Assembly: GCF_005233835.1 (NCBI RefSeq)
Contig: NZ_SZQA01000004.1
Location: forward strand, 124,001-188,000
Direction of reading: 5' to 3'
DNA length: 64,000 nt
DNA from: Herbidospora galbida
GTDB taxonomy: Bacteria > Actinomycetota > Actinomycetes > Streptosporangiales > Streptosporangiaceae
The translations under genes were made by a program, and so were the position numbers. The notes beneath the pieces were generated by a model, which worked only from the letters and a program-made list of their open reading frames with translations, was not told where the DNA came from and made no database searches. Of this stretch, positions 8,279 to 16,843 are shown one piece after another. Numbering within the stretch: position 1 is the first letter of the stretch; every line of letters starts with the position of its first letter.

Positions 8279-9739
8279 ATGGTGACGGGCACCGCCACCC
8301 GGCCCCGGATCCGCCACAACGACTATTCGCCGCTGTCGCCGCCGGAGGCCGGTCACTGGACGCCGAGCCTGCCGGTCAGCGTGGTCATCCCCGCCCACGG
8401 CAACCAGCCGCTCGTCGACCTCACCCTGGCCGCCCTGTCGGCGCAGACCTATCCCGCCCATCTGACCGAGGTCGTCGTGGTCGACGACGGCAGCCTGCCG
8501 CCGCTGCGGTTGCCGAAGATCCGGCCGGAGAACACCCGGATCATCCGCTCGGGGCCCGGCGGCTGGGGGCCCGCGTTCGCGCTGAACGCCGGGATCGCCG
8601 CCAGCGAGGGCACGGTCGTCCAGCGGCTCGACGCCGACATGGTCGTCTACCGCGACCATCTCGAACGGCTGCTGCGCTGGCATCACCTGACCGACTATCT
8701 GGTCACGATCGGCGCCAAGGTCTTCGTCGAGCCGCCCGCGCTCACCCCCGAGCAGATCGTCGAGGCGGTGGCCCGCGACCGGCTCGGCGAGCTGATCGAC
8801 CTGTCGCAGGCGACGCCGAGCAGCACCGAGCGCACCATTCTGCGGCTCGACGGCATGAAGAAGAGCCGCAACCCCTACCACGTGGTGACCGGCCCGACCC
8901 TGTCGCTGCACCGGACCCTGCTCAAGGCGGTCGGCGGTCTCGACGCCGAGGTGCACCGGGGCGAGGACACCGAGTTCGCCTACCGGCTGGCCCAGGGCGG
9001 CGCGGTGTTCGTGCCCGACCTGTCGGCGCGGGCCGTCCACATGGGGGTGCCGGCCCAGAAGCGCAACCGGGCGGCCACCGTGAAGGCCGTGGAGCCCTAC
9101 CACGCGCAGCGCATCCCGCTCCGCCGCGACCTGCGCAAACAGCGCGGGCGTACGTGGCACACACCGTACATAGAGGTGGTGTTCGACGTGTCGAAGGCGA
9201 GTGAGCGGGAGGTCCGCGACGCCGTCGAGTCGGCGCTGACCGGCTCGATCACCGACGTGCGGGTGCTGCTGACCGCCCCGTGGTCGTCGGTGAAGACGGG
9301 GCGCGGCGAGGCCATGGCGGGTCAGGAGTTCGAGCTGCGCCTGATCAGCGAGAGCATGCGCGGCGACCCCCGGGTCCACCTGGCCGAACGGGCGCCGGCG
9401 ACGGCCTTCCCGGTCCCGTTCCGCTACCGGGGATCGGTGCACGCGCCGCCGGCCCCCGAGACCCTCGAGCGCATGACACGGACGATGACAGACGGGCGGC
9501 TGGGGGTCCTGGTGACCGAATCGCCGGCCGGGACCGAGGCCGTCATGGAACGCACCGAGGCGGTTTCGCGCGCTTTGTTGCTGGCGCGTCCAGGCGAAAC
9601 TCCACACGATGTCATCCGCCAGACACACGGGGTCAGGCGGACCTCCCCCGCGAACTTCTGGCCCCGCCCGGATCCCGGCTCCGACGTGCCTCAGGAGAAG
9701 CGGCGCGGGCTAGGGTTGTTTCGCCGCCGCACGTCATGA
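8279..9739 (+). CDS. GT2-family glycosyltransferase, paralogue 1
   Basis: A 486-residue cytosolic protein with a GT-A fold: VSVVIPAHGN at 33-42, the nucleotide-binding VVVDDGS (67-72), the metal-binding RLDADM (116-121) and a later GEDTEFAYRL acidic pair typical of the catalytic base region. A second domain of about 200 residues follows (VEVVFDVSKASEREVRDAVESAL). An N-terminal IRHNDYS motif recurs in the genes at 10306 and 13652 (ARIRHNDWS, ARVPRNDYG), so the three are paralogues. The ATG at 8279 has GAAGGAG at good spacing; an upstream in-frame TTG at 8222 does not. Donor and acceptor sugars are unknown. First gene of the plus-strand glycan operon. Confidence 0.88.
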   Translation: MVTGTATRPRIRHNDYSPLSPPEAGHWTPSLPVSVVIPAHGNQPLVDLTLAALSAQTYPAHLTEVVVVDDGSLPPLRLPKIRPENTRIIRSGPGGWGPAFALNAGIAASEGTVVQRLDADMVVYRDHLERLLRWHHLTDYLVTIGAKVFVEPPALTPEQIVEAVARDRLGELIDLSQATPSSTERTILRLDGMKKSRNPYHVVTGPTLSLHRTLLKAVGGLDAEVHRGEDTEFAYRLAQGGAVFVPDLSARAVHMGVPAQKRNRAATVKAVEPYHAQRIPLRRDLRKQRGRTWHTPYIEVVFDVSKASEREVRDAVESALTGSITDVRVLLTAPWSSVKTGRGEAMAGQEFELRLISESMRGDPRVHLAERAPATAFPVPFRYRGSVHAPPAPETLERMTRTMTDGRLGVLVTESPAGTEAVMERTEAVSRALLLARPGETPHDVIRQTHGVRRTSPANFWPRPDPGSDVPQEKRRGLGLFRRRTS

Positions 9740-9844
9740 CATGTCGATTCGACGGCAAAATCTCCGTATTCCTGCTAACGAATCATGAGAGATCTTCCAA
9801 TAGAATCCCGATCCATTCCTTGTTGACACGGAGGCTGACAAAAG

Positions 9845-10309
9845 ATGCCCACGCTACGCCGTCTGGCGATGCTCGGCGCAGCAGCCGGAACGGTCGTGCT
9901 GGCCGCCCTCGCCGCCCTCGTCCTGATGGGCGCGCTTCCCGTGGTCGACGCCCTGGTGCTGGTGTTGCTGGGCGGGTGCCTGGCCGCGCTCGCGCTGCTG
10001 CTGTTCAGCGTGCGGCGGCTCGACGGCAAGACCCAGCGGATCGACACCCGCGTGAAGAAGCTCGAGACCAACCTCGCCCGGGTCACCGACACGCTGGGCA
10101 CGGTCTCCGATGAGCTGGCGGGCGCCTCCCGGCTGCTGGCCGAGGGCGCGGCCCGCCGCGACGACGACCTGCGCGCGGTGCTGGCCGCCCTCGGCGAAGA
10201 CCGCGTCAACGCGATGTTCCTGCGCAACGAGGTCGAGGCCGAGATCAAGGAGATCCGCCGCATCACCGGGGCGCCGCCCCGGGTGAGGACCGATGTGGGC
10301 GAGCGTTGA
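9845..10309 (+). CDS. Small membrane-anchored coiled-coil protein
   Basis: A 154-residue protein. Two adjacent hydrophobic segments (about 7-30 and 34-56) are followed by a charged, heptad-like region (about 60-140; RRLDGKTQRIDTRVKKLETNL) predicted to be a cytosolic coiled coil. I recognise no family. Its last 4 bp overlap the TTG start of the next glycosyltransferase, so the two are probably made in step. GGAGG precedes its ATG. Because the glycosyltransferases of this operon also have coiled-coil tails, it may be a membrane scaffold for them (inference). Confidence 0.8.
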   Translation: MPTLRRLAMLGAAAGTVVLAALAALVLMGALPVVDALVLVLLGGCLAALALLLFSVRRLDGKTQRIDTRVKKLETNLARVTDTLGTVSDELAGASRLLAEGAARRDDDLRAVLAALGEDRVNAMFLRNEVEAEIKEIRRITGAPPRVRTDVGER

Positions 10310-11832
10310 CGGCGCGGATCAGGCACAACGACTGGAGCTCCCTGCGCCCGGCACCGCTGGGCGCCTGGACCCCGCGCCTGTCCGTCAGCGTCGTCATCCC
10401 GGCCTACCAGTGTCAGGACGCACTTGACCGCACGCTCGCCGCGCTCGCCGCGCAGAGCTACCCGGCCGACCTGACCGAGGTCGTCGTCGCCGACGACGGC
10501 AGCACGCCCGCGCTGACGCTCCCGCCGCTGGCGCCCCACCAGACCAGGATCGTCCGGGTGCCCGCCGGTTCGTGGGGGCGCGGCGCCGCGCGGCAGGCCG
10601 GGGCCTCGGCCGCCTCCGGCGACGTGATCCACTGGCTCGACGCCGACATGCTGCTCGACCGCGAGCACATCGAGGCCCACATGCGCTGGCACCACCTGGC
10701 CGCATACGTGGTCGTGCACGGCACGATCAGGTTCGTCTCCGCCGAGCAGCCCTCCCCCGCCCACGTCTACGCCGAGGTCGCCGCCGGGCGGTCGGCCAAC
10801 CTGTTCCCGGGGGCGGACGTCCACCCTCATGTGTGGCTGGAGAAGACCCTCGCCGAGACGCGGCACCTGCGCGACGCGCGGTCGAACCCGTCGCGGCTCC
10901 ACTCGGGCGCGACCACCTCGGTGCGGGCGGCCATGCTGGCGCGGGCGGGCGGCGTCGACGTGACCATGAACATGGGCGAGGACACCGAGCTCGGCTACCG
11001 GCTGACCCAGGCCGGGGCCGTGTTCATCCCCGACGCCGAAGCGCTGAGCTGGCACGTCGGCAAGTCGACGGTGATGCTCCGGGAGAAGGAGGTGCACCGG
11101 CACAACTGGACCCTGTTCGCCGACCGCATCCCCGATCTCCGCTGGCTGCGCGCCCATCCGCGGCGGGTCTACTCGGTCCCGTACGTCGAGGTGGTCGTCG
11201 CCGCCACCACCTACGAGGAGACCAGGGGAACCGTCGACAGCGCCCTGGCCCAGACGATCCACGACCTCTCGGTCACGATCGAGGGCCCGTGGGACGAGCT
11301 GCCCACCGGCCGCCGGGCCTCGCTCGACGAGCCGATGCTCGACCTGCGGCTGCTCGGCAACCTCTACGCCGGCGAACCCCGCGTCAACCGGGCGGTGCAG
11401 GCCCCTTACCGGCTGACCCTCCCGGCGGGCTGGTCGCTCGGCGCCGACAGCGTCGCCCGGCTGGTCAAGCTGGCCGAGAGCCAGGGGTACGGGCTGGTCT
11501 GCGCCGCCCTCGCCGAGACCCACGACGGCGTGGCGACGGCCCGGCTGGAGAAGACGGCCGCCTACAACCGGGCCCGGCTGTTCCCCGGGGAAGCCCCCGA
11601 CGACGTGGTCGACGAGCTGTTCGGCGCGCACTGGGTCGACGGGGCCGAGTTCGGCGTCGTCCCGCTGGAAGAGGCCGAGCCGCTCAAGGGCGACGCCCAG
11701 ACCTGGCGGGCGCTGGCCGAGAAGCACAAGGCCGAGGCGCGCAAGCACAGGGCCGAGGCCGAACGGTGGAAGGCGGAGGCCGAGAAGCTGGCCGCCCAGC
11801 CGCCGGCCAAGCGCCGATGGAGGGGCCGATGA
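10306..11832 (+). CDS. GT2-family glycosyltransferase, paralogue 2, with C-terminal coiled coil
   Basis: A 508-residue paralogue of the proteins at 8279 and 13652: IRHNDWS at the N-terminus, VSVVIPAYQC, VVADDGS, HWLDADML and NMGEDTELGYRL in the GT-A domain, then the shared second domain (VEVVVAATTYEETRGTVDSAL). It ends in about 50 residues of Ala/Glu/Lys/Arg heptads (RALAEKHKAEARKHRAEAER), a strong coiled coil absent from paralogue 1. The start is TTG inside the TTGA overlap with the preceding gene. Its stop overlaps the next ATG by 4 bp. Substrates unknown. Confidence 0.87.
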   Translation: MTARIRHNDWSSLRPAPLGAWTPRLSVSVVIPAYQCQDALDRTLAALAAQSYPADLTEVVVADDGSTPALTLPPLAPHQTRIVRVPAGSWGRGAARQAGASAASGDVIHWLDADMLLDREHIEAHMRWHHLAAYVVVHGTIRFVSAEQPSPAHVYAEVAAGRSANLFPGADVHPHVWLEKTLAETRHLRDARSNPSRLHSGATTSVRAAMLARAGGVDVTMNMGEDTELGYRLTQAGAVFIPDAEALSWHVGKSTVMLREKEVHRHNWTLFADRIPDLRWLRAHPRRVYSVPYVEVVVAATTYEETRGTVDSALAQTIHDLSVTIEGPWDELPTGRRASLDEPMLDLRLLGNLYAGEPRVNRAVQAPYRLTLPAGWSLGADSVARLVKLAESQGYGLVCAALAETHDGVATARLEKTAAYNRARLFPGEAPDDVVDELFGAHWVDGAEFGVVPLEEAEPLKGDAQTWRALAEKHKAEARKHRAEAERWKAEAEKLAAQPPAKRRWRGR

Positions 11833-13655
11833 CGACGTACACGATCGGCTTCGACGAGGGCGAGGGCGACCTCGACAGCGGACCGCACCTCGATCCCGAG
11901 TCCGAGGTCGCCGAGCTGACGGTGCTCGCCAAGACCCCCACCGACCTGCGCCGGGCGATGACTCTGCAGTCGACGCTGCCCAAGGCGTCGAAGGTGTCGG
12001 TGGTGGTCGCCGAGGCGCCCTACTGGTTCACCGCGCCGAACCCGTCGCTCACCCCGGCCCACCGGTGGCGGGCGCTGACCGAGGTCCGCACATATAAGAA
12101 GGGCGCCGGCTGGCAGGTCGACGTCACCTTCAGCGCCCCGACGCCCTCGGGCCGGGTGGTCACGGCCGTGGCCCGCGCGTTCTCCGGGAACCGGCTGGAG
12201 GCCATCGCCTCGCCGGTGCCGGTGGTGGCCGGTCCGGGCGCGGCCCACTGGCGGCCCGGCGACCCCAACGCCGCCGTCGCCGATCCGAAGGGCCCGATGC
12301 CGATCCGCATCGGGGCGCCCGCGGGCGACCTCGTGGTCCGCACCGACGCGTCGGCCCCCTGGGCCGGCGACGCCGTGACCGTCGACCGGCCGGCCTCGCC
12401 GAGCTGGGAGGAGATCGGGCGTCCCGGCGGCGAGAGGCTGCTGGCGGCCGGGCTGAGCGACCCCGCGCTGGTGCCGCCGGTCGACGACCGGTCGGTCAAC
12501 CCGATCGGGTTCGTCAGCGTGCCGACGCAGGGGGTCGGAGAGCTCACCGTCGTCGACGACGCCTGGGTGATCCGGTACGACGGCGCGGTGCTGACCCGGA
12601 TCGCGACGTCGGGCGCGGTGACCGTCATGGACGTCAACCGGGTCCGCAAGCTGCGCGGCGTCACGATCGACTGGCGGCGCGGCAGCACCCTCGGCACCAT
12701 GGGCCCGCTGACCGCCGTCAGGGTCGTGGCCGGGCTGGCCGCCGCCGGGGTGCCGCTGGTCTGCGACCACGTCCCGGTGTGGGCGGGGGCGCTCGGCCCC
12801 GGCCTGGTCGCCCTGCTCGGCGCCGCCCCCGAGGGCGTGCTCGACGACGACCTGACCCGCGAGGAGCACAGCATCCGGCTGCGGCGGCGCGCGCTGCGCG
12901 ACCACGGGGTGAAGGAGCGCTGGGCGCGGCTCGGCGCGGTCGGATCGTACCTGCCGACCACCTCGATCCTGCTGGCCACCCGGCGGCCCGACCAGGTCGC
13001 GTTCGCGCTCGAACAGGCCGGACGGCAGCGCGAGGCCGACCTCGAAGTGGTGCTGGCGCTGCACGGCGTGCCCCGCGAGCATCCCGGCGTCGCGGCGGCC
13101 ATCGAGAAGTTCGACCGGCCGCTGACCGTCTACCAGGCGCCGCACGCCCAGGCCTTCGGGTCGGTGCTGAACGCCGCCGCCGAACGCGCCTCCGGGTCGA
13201 TGCTGCTGAAGATGGACGACGACGACTGGTACGGCCCCGACTTCCTGGCCGACCTGCTGCTCGCCCACTCCTACAGCGGCGCCGACGTGATGGGCACCTC
13301 GCCGGAGTTCGTCTATCTCGCGGCCATCGACGTGACCGTCCACCACCAGCAGATCACCGAGCAGGTCACCAACTTCATCGCCGGCGGGACGATCCTGGCC
13401 ACCCGCTCGGCCTTCGACGCGGTGGGCGGCTTCCGCCCGCTGCCCCGATCGGTCGACACCCAGTTCCAGCACGCGGTCCAGGCCGCGGGGGGAACCATCT
13501 ACCGAGGTCACGGCCTCGGCTACATCCTGCGGCGGGGCAAGGCCACCGAGCACACCTGGCGGGAGCCGATCGGCACCTTCCTCAAACGCAACAAGCGGCA
13601 GTGGCGCGGGTTCCGGCCCAACGCCCTGATGGAGCTCACGGGAGGCAGGTCATGA
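11829..13655 (+). CDS. Two-domain protein: unknown N-terminal domain plus GT2-like C-terminal domain
   Basis: A 608-residue protein. Residues 1 to about 370 match no family I recognise; they contain beta-rich stretches (YTIGFDEGEGDLDSG, PTPSGRVVTAVARAF) and a segment with a hydrophobic helix (AVRVVAGLAAAGVPLVCD). The C-terminal part is a GT-A glycosyltransferase: SILLATRRPDQVAFALEQAG, DLEVVLALHG, and the metal site LLKMDDDDWYGPDF. It sits in the operon with 4-bp ATGA overlaps on both sides. The cellular role is probably building the same glycan as the neighbouring enzymes. Confidence 0.82.
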   Translation: MTTYTIGFDEGEGDLDSGPHLDPESEVAELTVLAKTPTDLRRAMTLQSTLPKASKVSVVVAEAPYWFTAPNPSLTPAHRWRALTEVRTYKKGAGWQVDVTFSAPTPSGRVVTAVARAFSGNRLEAIASPVPVVAGPGAAHWRPGDPNAAVADPKGPMPIRIGAPAGDLVVRTDASAPWAGDAVTVDRPASPSWEEIGRPGGERLLAAGLSDPALVPPVDDRSVNPIGFVSVPTQGVGELTVVDDAWVIRYDGAVLTRIATSGAVTVMDVNRVRKLRGVTIDWRRGSTLGTMGPLTAVRVVAGLAAAGVPLVCDHVPVWAGALGPGLVALLGAAPEGVLDDDLTREEHSIRLRRRALRDHGVKERWARLGAVGSYLPTTSILLATRRPDQVAFALEQAGRQREADLEVVLALHGVPREHPGVAAAIEKFDRPLTVYQAPHAQAFGSVLNAAAERASGSMLLKMDDDDWYGPDFLADLLLAHSYSGADVMGTSPEFVYLAAIDVTVHHQQITEQVTNFIAGGTILATRSAFDAVGGFRPLPRSVDTQFQHAVQAAGGTIYRGHGLGYILRRGKATEHTWREPIGTFLKRNKRQWRGFRPNALMELTGGRS

Positions 13656-15313
13656 CGGCTCGCGTACCCCGCAACGACTACGGCGTGCTGGTGCCGCCGT
13701 GTCCCGATTCCTGGCAACCCGGCAAGACCGTGTCGATCGTCATCCCGGCCCGCGACTGCCAGCGGAAACTCGACCTGACGCTGGCCGCGCTGGCCGTGCA
13801 GGACTACCCGGCCCACCTCATGGAGGTGATCGTCGTCGACGACGGCGGGCCGCTCACGGTGCCGCCGGGGGTGCGCCTGGTGCCCAACGAGGGCTGGGGC
13901 ATCGCGTGGGCGATCCGCACCGGGTTCGGCTACGCCACCGGCGAGGTCGTGCTGCGGCTCGACGCCGACGTGGTGCCCTCGCGCGGCCACGTCAGCGCCC
14001 ACATGCGGTGGCACCACGCGGCCGACTACCTGGTGGTCCTGGGGTCGCTCCGGTTCACCGCGTCCGAGACCGGCCTGCCGCCGGTGTGGGCGCTGCGCGA
14101 GGCCGTCCGTGACGGGCGGGAGGCCGCGCTGTTCGAGGAGTGCGAGGGCCACACCTGGTGGCACCAGCTCGTCGACGAGCACGACGGCCTCCGGCGGGCC
14201 CCCAGCCCGCTGCTGCACCGCGTCCACGTCGGGGCGAGCGTCTCCCAGCACCACGACCTGTGGACGCAGGCCGGCGGCATCGACACCTCGCTCGTGCTGG
14301 CCGAGGACACCGACCTCGGCTACCGGCTCACCCAGGCGGGCGCGGTGTTCGTGCCCGAACTCGAGGCGCCGGCCTGGCATCTCGGCCGGTCGACTTTAAT
14401 GCGGCGCCAGACCGAGGTGAAGCGCTACAACGCGCCGTTCGTCGCCGACCGCATCCCCTACCGGCGGTTCCTGCGCACCGAGGGCGGACGCCAGTGGCTG
14501 GTGCCCTACGTCGACGTGGTCATCGACACCCGGGGCGCGAGCTATGAGCACGTCCGCGGCGGCGCCGACGCGGCGCTGGTCAGCACGCTGCCCGACGTAC
14601 GGGTGACGTTGGTGGGCGAATGGTCGCAGCTGCACGACGGCCGGCGCTCCGCCTTCGACGACCCCCGGCTCGACGCCCGGCTGATCAAGGGCGGTTACGA
14701 GCACGACGGCCGGGTGAGGCTCGTCGAAGACCCCGGTCCGACGTCGGCGCCGGCCCCGTTCCGGCTGGTCTGCCCGCCCGGCTGGACGATCGCCGCCCAG
14801 ACCCTGGCCACCCTCATCGAGAAGGCCGACGCGACCGACCTCGGGCTGCTGCACATCGCGCTGACCGAGACCCACGAGGGCATCGTCACCGCCCGGCTCG
14901 AACGCACCGCCGCCATCGCCCGCGCCCGCCACGTCATCAAGGACGGCGAGGAGTTCGACGACGTCGTCCACGAGCTCTACGGCTCCGAATGGCTCGACGG
15001 CGAGGAGCTCGGGTTCGCCCCGGTCGACACCGGCGTCAAGCCGCCCATCGTGAGCCGGAACACCGAGGCCGCCCACTGGCGGGCCCTGGCCATCGACCGT
15101 AAGATCGCCGCCGGACGGCTGGAGAAGCAGGTCCACGCACTGGAGCGGCAGGTCGCCGCCCTGGAGAAGAAGGCCGCCAAGGGCACCGCCGACACGGCGC
15201 GCTGGCAGGCGAAAGCGGAGAACTGGCGGGTGCAGACGGTGCGGTTGCAACGGCGCGGTGAGCGCACGGTGTTCAAGCGGGCGTTGCGCAAGGCCCGGCG
15301 GCTGCTGGGCTGA
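13652..15313 (+). CDS. GT2-family glycosyltransferase, paralogue 3, with C-terminal coiled coil
   Basis: A 553-residue third paralogue: ARVPRNDYGVL, VSIVIPARDC, VIVVDDGG, LRLDADVV, AEDTDLGYRL, the shared second domain (VDVVIDTRGASYEHVRGGADAAL), then about 90 residues of heptad-rich coiled coil (LEKQVHALERQVAALEKKA) and a basic tail. The ATG overlaps the preceding stop by 4 bp, with GGAGG upstream. It contains a TTA leucine codon at 14396-14398, rare at this GC content and, in Streptomyces, a target of bldA control. Its TGA shares one base with the next ATG. Confidence 0.87.
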   Translation: MTARVPRNDYGVLVPPCPDSWQPGKTVSIVIPARDCQRKLDLTLAALAVQDYPAHLMEVIVVDDGGPLTVPPGVRLVPNEGWGIAWAIRTGFGYATGEVVLRLDADVVPSRGHVSAHMRWHHAADYLVVLGSLRFTASETGLPPVWALREAVRDGREAALFEECEGHTWWHQLVDEHDGLRRAPSPLLHRVHVGASVSQHHDLWTQAGGIDTSLVLAEDTDLGYRLTQAGAVFVPELEAPAWHLGRSTLMRRQTEVKRYNAPFVADRIPYRRFLRTEGGRQWLVPYVDVVIDTRGASYEHVRGGADAALVSTLPDVRVTLVGEWSQLHDGRRSAFDDPRLDARLIKGGYEHDGRVRLVEDPGPTSAPAPFRLVCPPGWTIAAQTLATLIEKADATDLGLLHIALTETHEGIVTARLERTAAIARARHVIKDGEEFDDVVHELYGSEWLDGEELGFAPVDTGVKPPIVSRNTEAAHWRALAIDRKIAAGRLEKQVHALERQVAALEKKAAKGTADTARWQAKAENWRVQTVRLQRRGERTVFKRALRKARRLLG

Positions 15314-16767
15314 TGACCCTCACGGTGAGTCGCGGCCTCCCGGTGCGGGAGGCCGCTCGCGGTCATGGCCCATGGGTGGGCCTGATCACCGTGGTCGCGG
15401 CCGTCGGCTACACCCTCGTCGGCTACCTCGAACTGCGCGGCATACGGGCCGGGGTGCTCGACCTGGCCATCTTCGACCAGGGCGTGCGGAGCTACTCGGA
15501 GTTCCGGCTGCCCGAGTCGGTGACCAAGGAGTACCTCGACGGCTTCCACGACGAGGGGTTCTCGCTGCTCGGCGACCACTGGTCGCCGATCCTGGCGCTG
15601 CTCGCGCCGCTCTACTGGCTCAACGACGGCCCGTTATCGCTGCTCTTCGCGCAGGGGGTGCTGTTCGCGCTGGCGGCGCCGCCGCTGTGGCTGTTCACCC
15701 GCCGCCGCCTCGGCGCCGCGTCGGCCTACCTGGTCTCGGTCGCGTACGTCGTCTGCTGGCCGGTCGCCCAGGCCGTCGAGTTCGACTTCCACGAGGTGGC
15801 GTTCGCGCCGCCGCTGATCGCGTGGATGGTCGAGCGGTACGACGCCGGCCGGGTCCGCACCGCGCTGCTCATGGGCGGCCTGCTGCTGCTCACCAAAGAG
15901 GACATGGGCCTGGTGATCGCGGGGTTCGGCCTCTACCTGGCGGCCCGGGGCCGCTGGCGGAGCGGGCTCCTGCTGGTCGGCGGCGGGGTCGCGGCCGTGC
16001 TGGTGGCGACCAAGGTGCTCATCCCGTTCTTCGGCGGCCGCGACGGCTTCTACTGGCGCTACGAGGACCTCGGCGACGGCCCGTTCTCCGCGCTCGTCCA
16101 CGTGCTGACCCATCCGGTGCGGACGCTGGCCCTGCTCGGCACCCCACCCGACAAGCTGGTCACGGGCTGGCTGCTGCTGATGGTGCTCGGGGCGTGCCTG
16201 CTGTCACCGCTGGCCCTGCTGTCGCTGCCGCTGCTCGCCGAGCGCATGCTGTCGTCGTATCCCCACTGGTGGGGGGTGCCGTTCCACTACAACGCGTTCC
16301 TGGCGATCCCGCTGTTCCTGGCGGCCGTCGACGGGATCGCCCGGTTCGGGCCCCGGACACGGGTGACGTGGGCGGCCGGGGTGCTGGCGACCGGGCTGGT
16401 CACGGCGCCGCTGTTCGCGTACGGGACGATCGCGCGGACCGAACTCGGGCCCGAGCCGGCCTATGTGGCCGTCGCGCGCAGGGCGGTCGCGGCGGTCCCG
16501 CCGGGCCCGATGGTCGCGGCGGCGCTGCCGGTCGGGGCGAGCCTGACGGCCCGCAACCCGGTGATCCTCTGGGAGCCGGCGCCTGCCTACGAGAACCCGC
16601 CGTGGATCGTGGCCTTCACCCGCTGGAAGACGACCCCGTTCGACCGCGTCGAAGACCAGGTGGCCGAGGTGGAGCGGCTCCGCTCCACCGGATACCGGAC
16701 GGTCTTCGACGAGGGCGGCTTCGTCGTCCTCCACCGGCCCCAGGAAGCACCCACGCCCGTTTCATAA
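15313..16767 (+). CDS. DUF2079-family integral membrane protein
   Basis: A 484-residue polytopic membrane protein with about ten hydrophobic segments. It has DUF2079 hallmarks: the early DLAIFDQGVRSYSE segment, HDEGFSLLGDHWSPIL in the first loop, TKEDMGL in mid protein and SSYPHWWGVPFHYNA. The family resembles GT-C glycosyltransferases, with Asp/Glu in the first extracytoplasmic loop (family knowledge). It is the last gene of the tight operon, overlapping the previous stop by one base. It has a TTA codon at 15634-15636. It could transfer lipid-linked sugars outside the membrane to the glycan built by the cytosolic enzymes (inference). Confidence 0.88.
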   Translation: MTLTVSRGLPVREAARGHGPWVGLITVVAAVGYTLVGYLELRGIRAGVLDLAIFDQGVRSYSEFRLPESVTKEYLDGFHDEGFSLLGDHWSPILALLAPLYWLNDGPLSLLFAQGVLFALAAPPLWLFTRRRLGAASAYLVSVAYVVCWPVAQAVEFDFHEVAFAPPLIAWMVERYDAGRVRTALLMGGLLLLTKEDMGLVIAGFGLYLAARGRWRSGLLLVGGGVAAVLVATKVLIPFFGGRDGFYWRYEDLGDGPFSALVHVLTHPVRTLALLGTPPDKLVTGWLLLMVLGACLLSPLALLSLPLLAERMLSSYPHWWGVPFHYNAFLAIPLFLAAVDGIARFGPRTRVTWAAGVLATGLVTAPLFAYGTIARTELGPEPAYVAVARRAVAAVPPGPMVAAALPVGASLTARNPVILWEPAPAYENPPWIVAFTRWKTTPFDRVEDQVAEVERLRSTGYRTVFDEGGFVVLHRPQEAPTPVS

Positions 16768-16843
16768 CTCTCTGACCAGGGAAAACGTCATTCGTCGGGT
16801 TTCATCCCGTTTGTGCGTTAATTCCGGTTAGAGGGTTCACATC

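Noticed and set aside
11562-13553. Long minus-strand frame opposite the GT2 operon
   Set aside because: Antisense to well-supported, overlapping glycosyltransferase genes; composition is low-complexity.
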